A DNA stretch of 64,000 nt from Cryptomeria japonica (lineage: Eukaryota; Streptophyta; Pinopsida; Cupressales; Cupressaceae): NCBI RefSeq assembly GCF_030272615.1, contig NC_081406.1, positions 145,554,091 through 145,618,090 of the forward strand. Direction: 5' to 3'. This document shows, piece after piece, positions 9,786 to 20,364 of this stretch; positions within the stretch are counted from its first letter, which is position 1; every line of letters starts with the position of its first letter. The notes beneath the pieces are model-generated. The model was not told the origin of the DNA. It did no database searches and saw only the letters and a list, made by a program, of their open reading frames with translations. Both the position numbers and the translations under genes were made by a program.

Positions 9786-12700
9786 TCAATGAGACCCCCC
9801 AAGGACAACTTCCTTCACCCTAAGCATTGAGCGCAACTGAAGATAGCGCGGAGATGCCAAGGGTTTAGTGAAGATGTCTGCAACCTGCTCCTCTGTAGGA
9901 ATATACTCCAAGATGAGAGAACCATCCTGAATCAACTGTCTGATGAAGTGCATGTGGATTTCAATATGCTTTGTCCACTGATGCTCCACTGGGTTGCGAG
10001 AAATGTGAATGGCACTCTGGTTGTCACATCAAAGAATAGTGGGACAATCTGGAGGAAACCCAAACTCTGTCATCGACTGCCGAAGCCATAAAACCTCCTG
10101 ACTGGCTAACACTGCTGCACGGTACTCAGCCTCTGTAGATGATAATGCAATAGCAGATTGCTTCTTGCAAGACCATGTGATAGGACCAGAACCAAGGCAA
10201 AAAATGAAGCCAGAAGTAGACTTCCGATCATTGACATCACCAGCCCAATCGGAGTCAGTGAAGCCAATGATGTGAGGGGATCCTGAAGAGTAGTGAATGC
10301 CATAATGTGTGGTGCCCCGAATATATCTCAAAATACGTTTGGCTGCTTGCCAATGGCTCTCATGAGGATCATGGGAGAACTGAGAGACAAGGCCAACTGC
10401 AAAGGAAAGATCAGGACGAGAATGTGTCAGGTACAACAGACTGCCAACCAATTGCTTGTATAAAGTGGGGTCTACTGAAGGAGTAGAGCAAGTGGAAGAC
10501 AAAACAACACCTGACTGAAATGGAGTGGGGGAAGACTTGCAATCAAGCATGCCAAATCACTGAAGCATATCAAGAGCATACTTTTCCTGAAAAATGGAAA
10601 TCCCATCCGAAGACTGAATAACCTGTAGACCCAGAAAGAAGTGCAAGAGACCAAGATCGGTCATCTCAAACTGCTCCATCAAAGCTCTCTGAACACTCTG
10701 AATCATGGAGGATGAGCTACCTGTAATGATGAGATCATCTACATATAGCACTAGAATCAAAAGATCACCCTCCTGACGCTGAATATAAACTGTGTGATCG
10801 GAATGACAGTGTGTGAAGTGCGAGGAAAGCAAGAAGGAGTCCATCTTCTCATACCAAGCCCTGGGGGCTTGTTTGAGACCATATAATGAACGTCGAAGTC
10901 TGCAAACCAAAGAAGTGTCCTGCACAAAACCCTGAGGCTGCTCCATATAGATCTCCTCATGTAGGTCTCCATGCAAGAAGGCACTCTTCACATCCATCTG
11001 AAACACTGTCCATCCCTGTGAAGCTGCAAGTGAAAGTACCAGACGTATAGAATTCATCTTGGCGACAGGAGCAAAGGTCTTAGAGTAGTCAATACCCTCT
11101 ACCTGAGAAAACCCCTTCGCAACAAGACGGGCCTTATACTTATCAATAGAACCATCTGCAGCATACTTGGTACGATACACCCACTTGCACCAAACCAAAT
11201 TTCTTCCCTTAGGAAGAGGACAAAGATCCCAAGTATGATTCTTCATCAAAGAAGAATACTCCTCATCCATGGCCCTATCCAACTCTGGGTGTCCTGTCGC
11301 CTCTGAAAACTTTTGAGGATCATCTGAAAGGGTATGACTCAAAAGACTAGAACCAGATGTCTGAGCACGAGTGCGATGAGTATCTGAAGGATCACCTGCC
11401 AAAGAACCAGCTGCATCAACAGTATCACGGGCCCACTTCGGCAAAGATGGAGCAACTGGTGGTGGTGGAGATGGTGGATCATGATCTACATCATCCTCAA
11501 GAGATAAGTAATCCTCAAGAGATGAAGAGGAAGGAGTAGACAATGAGGGAGAAGCTGGTGATGGAGAACCCATCTGAGGATAGCACTCATCAAACTGGAC
11601 ATCCCGCCGAAACAAGACCTCTCTGGAATCAGGATCAAACAACCTGTATGCCTTAACATCCTCACAGTAGCCAACAAATATGAGTGGTTGGCTCTTCCTC
11701 TCCATGGCTATCCACTGAGCATCAGGAATAAATGCCCAAGCCTCACTACCAAAAACTCGGAATGTAGAAACATCAGGCTTGACATGGGTCCAAGCCTCCT
11801 CAGGAGTTATATGTTGTAATGCCTTATGGGGCATCCGGTTCTGAATATAATTGGCACAATTGACTGCCTCAGCCCAAAATGAAGAACTCATAGCTCGAGA
11901 CTGTATCATACAATTTGCCATCTCCCGTAAGGTTCTGTTCTTTCTCTCAGCAACACCATTCTATTGAGGGGTATAAGGAACTGTAAACTGATGCTGTAAA
12001 CCATGCTCAGTGCAAAAATCTCTGAAAGCCTGATTTACATACTCCCCCCCATTATCTGTGCGTATCCTCCTGATAGAAAGTCCAGATTGCTTCTCCACAA
12101 ATGTCTTAAACTTCTTGAAAGAGTCAAAGACATCATACTTGTACTTAAGAAAGTACACCCATGTACGTCTGGAGAAGTCATCAATAAAAGTGAGTACATA
12201 ACAGGCCCCTGAAAAAGAAGGAGTCAGAAAGGACATAAGATCACTGTGTACCAACTCTAGGGCTGCCCTAGCACGAGAGGCTCGACCCTTAGGAAAAGGA
12301 TCTCGATGATGTTTGCCAAGGACACAACCACGACATACACCATCTGTACAAGAAATCTGTGGAAGCCCAATCACAAGTGCCTGTGTACTCATCTGCTGTA
12401 GATATCTGTAATTGACATGACCAAAACGCTCATGCCAAAGCCTGCTCACTAAATCTGCATGTGCTATAAGAGAGGAACCAACAGTGTCTGAACTCTCAAA
12501 GCCATCAAAACTATATAAGTGAGATGCAGAATCCACACTCCCAGTAGCCACAACCAAGTCAGGATCATGAAGATCTCGAATAACCACATCATGTGGAGAG
12601 AACTCAACTGTCTTACCAGAGCCAGAGTGGCAAATTTGATAAACGGATAGAAGGTTTGTCGAAATGTCAGGAACCAAAAGCACATCCTGAAGACAACCAC

Positions 12701-13811
12701 CATCCAATGAAACAGTACCAGAACCCTGAACGAAAAGTTGTGCTGAGTCACCAACTGCAATATGTCTAGTGCCTGTAGGAGCAAGAGCGGTGACCAAATC
12801 CTGTGTGTGTGTCATATGGTGAGAGGCACCAGAATCTAGAATCCAAGTGGACGCTGAGGACAATGCTCGTGCAGAAAGAGCATGACCTTTCCCTATGGGT
12901 TGTGAAGGAGGCTGTGGTGCAATGATATTATGCTGCTGCATGGCTTCCTCCAAAGCCTCTAAACGTTTCCAACACCTGGAAATGGGATGTCCTTCCTTGC
13001 CACAAAAACTGCAAGGATCACCTGATTTCTTCTTAGTCTTGGAGGAAGACTCACCAGACTTTGAAGATTTGCCCTGTTTAGAATTGGACTGTGGTTTTGA
13101 ATACTTAGGTGGTGGCTTGGAGGGATTCTCACTAGCCTCTGAATCTTTCTTAGGCTTCGGTTTCTGCTTCTGTTTTCCTTTGGAGGACTATGCTACCAAT
13201 GCTTGGTTCTGTGAACCTGAAAGTGAATCCAACTGCTTAAGCTTAGCTTGCTCACGAGTCAGACGATCACAAAAGACCTCAAAAGAAGGCATGACATGTC
13301 GAGCACCCAAGGCATCCATGGTGGAATAGAAGGTCGAAGAGAAGATCTGAAATGGACCTCGAAGCTTGGAGAGAATCAGGAAAATGCACTCTGTATCAGT
13401 CTTAGTCTTACCACAACCCTGCAAGATAGATCTTTGCTGTTTGAACTTCATCAGAAAGTCCTCAATAGAAGGAAATGAATCAGGTACCAAGTAAGTTAAC
13501 TCTGCCTCAAGCTGCAAAGCTCTGAACTCATTGATAGTACCAAAAATTCCTTCAAACTTGATCCAAATGGCTCGAGGAGTGATACAACCCTCAAGATGAA
13601 ACTGGAGACTGTCGGAAATGTGTAAAGCCGTCAATCCCATAGCCTGATCCATATTGTTCCTATGTTGCATAATCTCAAAAAGACGTGTCAACTGAGGCTG
13701 AACCTCATCCAAACAGGACCATAACCCTTTTGACTGGAGAAGAGTCATCATGCGACCCTTCCAAGTGTGGTAATTATGTGGTGTGAGAGAATCAATAGGT
13801 CTGTCTACCAT
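9786..13811 (-). pseudogene. gag-pol: Element G copia gag-pol polyprotein, one frame with four stops
   Basis: All open segments share one reading frame over 1342 codons from MVDRPIDSLTPHNYHTWKG at 13811. There are no frameshifts, only stops at 13188, 11961 (after YTPQ), 10557 (after DMLQ) and 10029. Gag (UBN2 type) is followed by one knuckle, CSFCGKEGHPISRC (near 13000). The aspartic protease motif WILDSGASHHMT follows (near 12840). Next come the GAG-pre-integrase region with H-C residues (ERFGH, CRGCVLGK) and the integrase core (HSDLM, FIDDFSR, RTDNGGEY). RT has YKARLVAKGF, FQMDVKSAFLHGDL and the catalytic LYVDDLIITG. RNase H has FTDSDWAGD and ALSSTEAEY, and the end has EEQVADIFTKPL. All catalytic motifs look preserved, so this is a recently silenced autonomous copy. 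At least two stops (11961, 10557) are single transitions from CAG or CGA; the other two are compatible with one. Confidence 0.93.
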
Positions 13812-14970
13812 CCTGTGAACTGTGCCTCAACTGCTCTGAATTTTTAATTATTATTAAGTGGTCTTTCAGAACTAGACAGAAGATGCAGAAGTGGGTTTGA
13901 TTTTTTTTGTATTGGTGTTTGTAAATTCTAGTTTTCTGATGTAAATAACAGAAAGCAAGAGAAAACACCCCCCCACAATGCAAAAAACTAATCCCCAGTA
14001 CAAACTGAAAGCCAGAAAATGATAGAAAGCAATAACGGGTTGAGACAAAATTTGGAGCACCTGAAGATTTTTCTGATGAAATAGACTGTAGAGCTAGAAA
14101 GAGCACAGAACCACCTTTCTGACGCCTATTTGCTTTCGAAAAACGGAGTCCGTATGCAAAAGATATGGCTCCTGGAGTGCAAAAAACTTCTTCTGACTTT
14201 GACTGGCAAAAAACACTACAAAACAGCAAAATCAGAAAAAAAGTCCTATATTAATTAGATCCAGCTCGAAACCAGCTTTCCAACACCTATTCGTTTTCGA
14301 AAAATGGAGATTGGACGCCCAAGTTATGCCTGATTTTGTAAAACAGCTCCAAAAGACCTAGATTGGCCCTTAGAGCCCTCAAGGGCTAAAAAAATAGGCC
14401 CCTGGTCCTCTGGGCGACCAGGAGCTGGCGCAGGGGGGCTGGCGGCGTGGAGGCGGCACAGGGGTGGCGCAGCTGGATCCGGCGGGGAGTGGGCGGCGCT
14501 GGGGCGGTGCGGGTGGCGGCGGTTTTCGCCGGTGGCGCGGCAGTGGGGACCGGGCCGCGGCCGGTGGTTACCGCCGGCGGCGGTGGCTGCCGGGCTGCGC
14601 ACCGGTGGCGCTGGCCTTAAAAAAGGGCTGCGCCCGGTTTTAAAAAACCGTGGGGTTGTTGTTTATATTTTATTTTTATTTTTTTTTTGAGATTTTTTGC
14701 CTCGATTTTTGTGCCCTAGGGCCGTACGGCCTTGGGGCCAAAATTTTTTTGCCTCCTGGTGCAACTGTGTCCAAATCGGACGAATTTTATATGGAAATAG
14801 GGGTTTTTGGGCGCTACGAGCTCAATGGTGAGGTCCGTTTGAGCTCAAAGTGCACCGAAAAAAATACCCCCTATTCCAAAATAAAAAACAGAAGACAAAC
14901 ACTGATCTGATGCAACCAAAACCTGGATCTCAAAATCTTTCAAAAGTCTGAACAAGCTGCAGCAGATCTG
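13812..14970 (-). other. Element G 5' leader with GC-rich island
   Basis: Between PBS and Gag start lies about 1.16 kb of leader. The stretch 14395-14640 is extremely G+C- and CpG-rich (ggcggc, gccggc and similar), in sharp contrast to the AT-rich surroundings. A minus-strand ORF of 92 codons (14602-14324), rich in Pro/Ala/Arg, lies in it; it may be an upstream ORF or a by-product of composition. Two related blocks, ttcgaaaaacggag (about 14147) and ttcgaaaaatggag (about 14294), mark a small duplication. Confidence 0.65.
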
Positions 14971-14982
14971 GCTCTGATACCA
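14971..14982 (-). other. Element G primer binding site (tRNA-iMet type)
   Basis: The minus strand reads TGGTATCAGAGC directly beside the 5' LTR start at 14983. Confidence 0.9.
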
Positions 14983-15257
14983 TGTAGGATTTGAGAAATA
15001 AAAATCCACAGAACCCAAAAGAAACCTGTATGCAAGAAACCTGACAAAGAGAAAAGATGTATTATCAGAGAAAAATGAATAAAGAATATGAATAATACAA
15101 GAGATCAATCCTTATAAAGGAGATCAACACCAAAAGGAAAACCTAACCCTAAGGTGTGTGCATTTAATAATTAAATATTAATTATTAAATGACTAATATG
15201 TGCATAAAGGGAAATCTTAAGAGGAGAGCAAAGTTAATTAATTACTTTACTCTAACA
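14983..15257 (-). promoter_or_regulatory. Element G 5' LTR (right)
   Basis: Matches the left LTR except for the loss of about 43 bp around the caagggttttggctttgac segment. It ends ACTCTAACA, followed by gttga. On the minus strand it begins TGTTAGAGTA and should hold the promoter. Confidence 0.92.
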
Positions 15258-15554
15258 GTTGATGAATTTGTGTAATTCAGATAGTCCAACAGTAAAACTC
15301 TAATCATTAGCATCTAATGAAACCGCAAGGGTTTGAACTTCGACACTATTGTGTGTTGTGTCAAATACAAGTAAGTTGGGGTTCTGTAGTTCAGTTTAAT
15401 TTTTTCTATCTATGAAAGGGTTTTATTAGTATTTTAGGCTTAGTTTTAGAAAATTAGTACTCAGATTGCGATTTTGCGAGATCATAAATTTTGAATACTC
15501 AATTTCATTTTGGAAGCATCTGTACATTTCTTAAACACCATAAGCTTAAATAGG

Positions 15555-16725
15555 ATGAGTGGAAATTCAAGAAGAGGTTCAGCTAATGCTAAGAGGGCCC
15601 TGGAAGAAGATGTTATTGCTCAATTGCTGGGTTCTTCAAAAAGGGGAAGGCGTGCCCAGGTTATAGATATTATATCTGATACAGTTGTGGACATGGCAAC
15701 ATCATGTGGGGATCCTTACACGCTGATTAGAGGAATGGATTTGTTCATGTTTTTTTACAACATGAGTAGAGCTCCAATTCCAATGAATAATGCATGGAGA
15801 TTGGATTTGGGAAGTCTTGTCGTCCCAAATCATTTTGTCAATGTAGACCTAATTAGAGCTATGGCAAAAATCTATAATCCAGATAGCTGATCTATCTCGA
15901 CAAAGAAGTGTGTTTTTTTGGCCATGTTTGACAGGGAATCTATTTTTGAAACATTTGTGTTAAACTCTAATGCCCAGGTGTGGGTGCCCATTGATTTTCT
16001 ATCTCTAGGGAGGGAATACGACAGGGACAAAGGTAGCTTAAAAGTTAAATGGCTTCCATTTCATAGAAGGAAGAAGGGGGGTGAGAAGCCTATTGCATTT
16101 TGGAAGATAGATGTTGAGCCCTTTGATTATGATTTTTTAAAGGATTATTTCATATACACTTACTTGTACTTTGCCAAGTGCTTGGAATCGATGTAAAGTC
16201 CAAGATGCATGTGCATCTTATGATGTTGGCCGCCGAAATCTAGCACACTTATAGCAACACCTTCTTTGACTTTGCCTCGTTCCTTTCCAATGCTATTCAC
16301 GAAGCCCTTTTGGATATCCAAAAGGGTAGCCCTGTTGTTCGATTTAGGTGGTATTATCTATTGTGCCACATTATTTTGTATGGTGAAAGCAAGGTTTCTC
16401 CTTTCCCTTGGGGCCCAAAGTTGAATTTGAGAAATATAGATGAACAAAACTAGAGGTTGCCTATCCAAGAATGGATGTATTTATGGGATGCACTATGACA
16501 ACTCCAATTATGTCATGTTTGAGAACTCTTTGTCAGAGTTGTCCTGCAAAATTTGGGATACCCAATCAATTGGAGATTATCAGACACGATGAGGAGATTT
16601 TTGAGGCCTCTTGAGCTAGAGCCCAAGATAGGAATCTGCCATAACTAGGGAGACTGGTTTTTCTACCCCAGGTGCATAATCATCAAATTTTATGGTGCAC
16701 AAGTTAAACCTCATATTTTTCCTAG
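15555..16725 (+). pseudogene. Unrecognised coding sequence H, 5' part, split by element E
   Basis: An open frame from MSGNSRRGSANAKRALEED (15555; an in-frame upstream ATG lies at 15510) runs to a TGA near 15888. It continues in frame to 16196 (WKIDVEPFDYDFLKDYF). After a one-base shift it resumes as KMHVHLMMLAAEI, VVRFRWYYLLCHIILYGESK and IIIKFYGAQVKPHIFPRY up to the E insertion site. Codon-like composition and block continuity argue for a real former gene. I do not recognise the family. It could be an accessory ORF of an older element (as ORF2 in A/B) or a host-type gene. Upstream (15263-15554) is AT-rich and unexplained. The 3' part lies beyond element E. Confidence 0.6.
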
Positions 16726-16730
16726 ATATG

Positions 16731-17503
16731 TGTATATGGTGAAAATGGATAACAATAATAATGATATTGAAAGGCTAAATGAATTGAACCACAAAATCCT
16801 AGCCTAACAACAACAAAGATCCACCATAACATATGAAGATTACCTAAGACAATGCAAATCAAATGAAATCACAAAGATTATACCATCACATGTCCAATAG
16901 GGTTTGGATCTCCATTCCTCCTATCTCCATTGATCTTGCTTGATATATTTGCTCTCAGATTTTATGTGCACAAGAGCTCAACAAAGAATGAAATGTGGTT
17001 GCAAGTATGATTGCCTATGTTAAAAAACGTAGTGTAGTCAAGTAGTCACCGAGGGGTTTGATAATGAAGGAAGCATCTCCTTATATAGAAGACACTATAT
17101 GAAATGGAGGGATAAGATTGAGAGGTGTAAAAGGAGGTCGGCTATGATTAGAGGGTAGGTAAAATAAATAATAAAATAATGAAAGGGGTGGGTAGTGTAT
17201 GAATTAAGAGATGAATGACATGTGTCATGTAGAAAAGGTTAATGAATTAATTAAATAAATAAAGATTTATTTAATTAATAGAAGAAGTGAGATCAATTAA
17301 ATAAATAAGATATTTATTTAATTTAGAAAAAGGATAATTTAAATAAATAAATGTACTTATTTAAATGAGAAATAAGGCTAGAAGAGGATAAATGAATTAA
17401 TTAAATAAATAAAGATTTATTTAATTAATAGAAGAATTAAGCTTAGATAGTTAAATAAATAAAATATTTATTTAATTAGACTGGACAATTTTGGGTGTCT
17501 ACA
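16731..17503 (-). repeat. Element E 3' LTR (left)
   Basis: TG..CA termini, direct copy of 32149-32918. The stretch 17230-17480 is packed with short dyads of the type attaaataaataaagattta followed by tatttaattaat. Confidence 0.94.
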
Positions 17504-17519
17504 TTTTGCCCCTCTTTGA
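17504..17519 (-). other. Element E polypurine tract
   Basis: The minus strand reads TCAAAGAGGGGCAAAA, directly before the 3' LTR. Confidence 0.85.
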
Positions 17520-17603
17520 GACAATGCAGCCTGTTGCATTGTTTCAAAGAAGATAATATGAATTGATACAAAGTTGCCCCAAGATGGGAATGATATGCCC
17601 CCT

Positions 17604-17652
17604 CGAGAGATTGGATGAAAAAATGTCTCAAAAGATCGCAGACAATCTCTCG
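17604..17652. promoter_or_regulatory. Perfect 10-bp inverted repeat upstream of the antisense PMD gene
   Basis: Arms CGAGAGATTG (17604-17613) and CAATCTCTCG (17643-17652) are perfect complements with a 29-nt loop. Element F keeps the preceding atgccccctc block and a shorter AGAGAT/ATCTCT pair at the same relative place (about 59130-59180). It may be a regulatory or RNA hairpin; the role is unknown. Confidence 0.5.
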
Positions 17653-17745
17653 ATAAGAAAGATGAGATAGAATGGACTGACTGGATAAAGTGATAGAGTC
17701 ACGGGATAATTAATACTGATTCGAGAAATGAGGGCTAGGGTAGTC

Positions 17746-17753
17746 TATAAGAT
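17746..17753 (+). promoter_or_regulatory. TATA-like box of the antisense PMD gene in E
   Basis: TATAAGAT lies 98 bp upstream of the exon 1 ATG at 17844. Element F has TATATAT (59336-59342) 105 bp upstream of its matching ATG. This similar placement is the main support. Confidence 0.5.
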
Positions 17754-17909
17754 AGACCACGAGGGAAATACATCCTCATTGTCATCTACACCTCCAAGAG
17801 ATTAGAGTGTAGAGAGAGAAAAGAGCAGCAACAGTCAGCAGCGATGGCTTTGGTTCATAGATTCGACCGCGTTCGACAATTCCAGAGGCCAGCAGAGGCA
17901 GGAGAGCCA

Positions 17910-18491
17910 GTAAGTACCACAAAACCTCCTTGTACTTTGATGCATTTATTGTTGTCATTAATGCATGCTAGGTAATGTAATAAATGCATGTTTATGTCAG
18001 GAAAATGTGTTTGTGTCCAAAAATGTGAATTTGTGTCTTCTAGGTCAAATCGACAGTTCTGTGATGAACATACATTGTCGATTGGATAAGCTGCTGAGAG
18101 GATACACTCAAGCAGGTCCTCTAGGGAAAACTAGGATAGCAAATAGGGCTAGGATTGACAATTCTATGATAGAACATACGTTGCCAATTAGGAAACTACT
18201 CAAGAGGATTCACTCAAGCATAGGCCCAAGGATAAGATAGATCAAGGCACTTTGTGATGAACAGTGAGTACCAAGATATAGTACTTTGTGATGAACAGGG
18301 AGTACTAAAATATGAGCAGCACTTTGTGATGAACAGTGAATGCAAATGTGAGCAACACTTTGTGATGAACAGGGAGTGCCAAACACATAGTACTTTGTGA
18401 TGAACAGGGAGTACCACTAGGATAGAAGCAACACTTTGTGATGAAGAGTGAGTGTCACTAGGACTGAGATGATTGATTTGTGTGACTGCAG
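17910..18491 (+). other. Intron of the antisense PMD gene in E
   Basis: GTAAGTACC at the donor and TGACTGCAG at the acceptor follow plant consensus. Removing it joins exon 1 and exon 2 in frame. The element F copy has an intron at the same phase-0 position before a GAG codon. Confidence 0.7.
18248..18455 (+). repeat. Intronic tandem repeats, about 36-bp unit, six copies
   Basis: The core ACTTTGTGATGAACAGKGAG starts at 18249, 18283, 18321, 18356, 18392 and 18432 (spacing 34-40 bp), with variable spacers ending in agtacc or agtgcc. It lies inside the PMD intron. It has no relation in sequence to the repeats in the element F intron. Confidence 0.9.
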
Positions 18492-20364
18492 GAGTATTTG
18501 CCTCTGCTGGAATCATGGGAGAGATTCCCATCGACTCAGAGGTTGCGACCTGAGTTGACAGCCGATGACTGAGCTGCGATTGAGGCTATGGGATTGAGAC
18601 ATATTCTGTATGTGCCTGAGTTTCAGGCGAACATGGGATTGCTGACTGCACTGGCGGAGAGGTGGCACTCTGAGACTTGCACTTTTCATTTGCCGATGGG
18701 GGAGATGACAGTTACCCTAGAGGATGTATATAGGATTCTACGGATATCGATCGATGGGGAGTTGATTTTGTATGATCGAGACGGAGACAGGGATGCCCTT
18801 AGACGAGTGATCCAGGATCCAGCATTGGAGATGAGGGCTGGACATGTTGCTTGGGATACCATGGCAACGACAGGGTTAGCACTACCAGCGGTACTGGGAG
18901 TAGTGATTAGTGGGTTCTTGTGTCCAAACAGAGTGACACGAGGGTTGGCTGTGGGCTGGGGAGGTGCACTGGAGACATTAGTTACTCAGTACACCAGATA
19001 TGCCTAGGGACCGTGCATGCTGGCACATTTATATTATGAGCTGCATTAGTTTGTGTACCACGGATCAGTGGGATTGGGTTGCGGAGTGACATTGCTACAG
19101 GTGTGGGCATATGAGCATCTGCTAGTGACACGATCGATACACTTCAGGGGCAGGGGCCATGGACGTAGTTTTGTGCATTTGTACGATATGACCACCTCAC
19201 AGCCACGGATTGGTAGGTTGGAGTACTGATGACGGGCTATAGATGAGATTGATATGGTTATATGGAGGCCATACCTGGGATGTGAGCAGTGGGAGGATGA
19301 TGCAGTAGAGCTACCCTACACCTTCCAGAGCAGGTATCTGATTGGGTGAACACCCTATGGAGAGGCAGCTAGTTGACAGGGTTGGCAGACAGTTTGGCAG
19401 TATCCAGCGGATGCCACGGGGTTCAGGCATGTATGCGTGGACGGTCAAGGATCAGGTACACTTTGGGCCATTGCTATCATATGATCAAGCTGTTACACAG
19501 CTAGTGGAGATGATGCCCTTACCTTGGGATATATGGCCAGAGATCGAGGATGCCGATATGGATGCAGAGTACACATCGTATTGGGCCGAGCATCCATTCC
19601 CACGCCTGACAGATCCAGGAGAGCCGCTAGATGGAGATGGTGGTGGGGATGGTGATGATGAAGGAGATGATGGGGGTAGAGGTTGACAGAGGAGGCGGGG
19701 TGCAGTTGGAGAGAGGAGGGTGGCACCACGGAGGGAGGGTGGAGAGGACAAACAAGCTCAGATTGTGAGGGGTCACGGTGGATTGCCGCTACAGGTGCCA
19801 GTAGCACAGGGTGCCAGACAGGTGCAGGGATAGGGATAGAGGTAGGTATAGGTACAACCACCGGTACAGGCATAGGCACAGGGATAGGCACACATACAGG
19901 GGGAGGCACAGGAGGCCGAGGCGAAGGAGGATGAGTTGGTTGAGCTAAGGGAGATCTACCAGGGATAGGAAGATGAGATCCAGAAGCTGGAGAGGGAGAG
20001 GGATAGACTCAGGAGGTGGCTCAGAGATACTGAGCGGGAGCGGGACCAGGCCATTCAGTGCTACACAGAGGCTAAGATAGCACTGAGGGCTAGGAGGCAG
20101 GCGACAGAGAACATAGGGGCTGGATATGCCTATGTGCTATGAGCAGGAGAGGAGATAGGCTACTGGTGGGATCTATATTATGGTGCAGTGCCACTAGATC
20201 AACGGGCGAGGAGCTTTCGTAGACCATCGCAGACAGCGACAGGTACAGGAGGGAGCCAGAGGAGACAGGCATCTAGCGGTGGGGTTATGGGTCGTCCACC
20301 ACCACCAGATAGAGGGGACATGAGGGATGATCCTAGGGCGGGTCCTTCTAGAGCTCAGATTTAG

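Larger units (their letters stand above)
9247..15257 (-). mobile_element. Element G: nearly intact Ty1/copia retrotransposon
   Basis: LTRs at 9247-9564 (318 bp) and 14983-15257 (275 bp, with an internal deletion of about 43 bp) are flanked by an exact 5-bp target duplication, gttga, at 9242-9246 and 15258-15262. The PBS (TGGTATCAGAGC, 14971-14982) and the PPT (CTTAAGGGGGGG on the minus strand, ending at 9565) show minus-strand orientation. The single gag-pol frame runs from 13811 to 9786 with domain order Gag, PR, IN, RT, RNase H, which defines copia. Confidence 0.96.
17844..20364 (+). pseudogene. Antisense plant mobile domain (PMD) gene of element E, two exons, decayed
   Basis: Exon 1 (17844-17909, 22 codons) starts MALVHRFDRVRQFQRPAEAG and ends at a consensus donor (CCA|GTAAGTA). 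The 582-bp intron ends TGACTGCAG (18491). Exon 2 opens in phase 0 with EYLPLLESWERF. The PMD follows: LTALAERWHSETCTFHLPMG then EMTVTLEDVYRIL (18588-19007), then LAHLYYEL, VTLLQVWAYEHL, WEDDAVELPY and YLIG (to about 19345). A one-base shift near 19345 leads to 19342-19686 (ERQLVDRVGRQFG, WDIWPEIED). A Gly/Asp tract, a Gln-rich linker (now dotted with TAG codons), a coiled coil (about 19930-20130) and the tail SSGGVMGRPPPPDRG end it at 20364. Stops lie at 18570, 19005, near 19047 and near 19228. PMD proteins include plant MAIN/MAIL1 and occur in Ty3 and Mutator-like elements; its role in the element is unknown. Confidence 0.8.

Noticed and set aside
12895-13329. Plus-strand 144-codon open frame
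   Set aside because: Antisense shadow of the copia Gag-protease region in element G.
14324-14602. Minus-strand 92-codon Pro/Ala/Arg-rich frame as an independent gene
   Set aside because: It is explained by the extreme GC content of the leader, which removes stop codons; no homology or domain is seen. Kept only as a possible uORF.
18248-18455. Regularly spaced 36-bp repeats that could suggest a CRISPR array
   Set aside because: The repeats make up most of the period with short, similar spacers. They lie in an intron of a plant retrotransposon, and no cas gene is near.
19485-19909. Minus-strand Pro/Ser/His-rich frames under the PMD tail of E
   Set aside because: Complement of the Gly/Asp and Gln-rich linker codons; low-complexity shadow.
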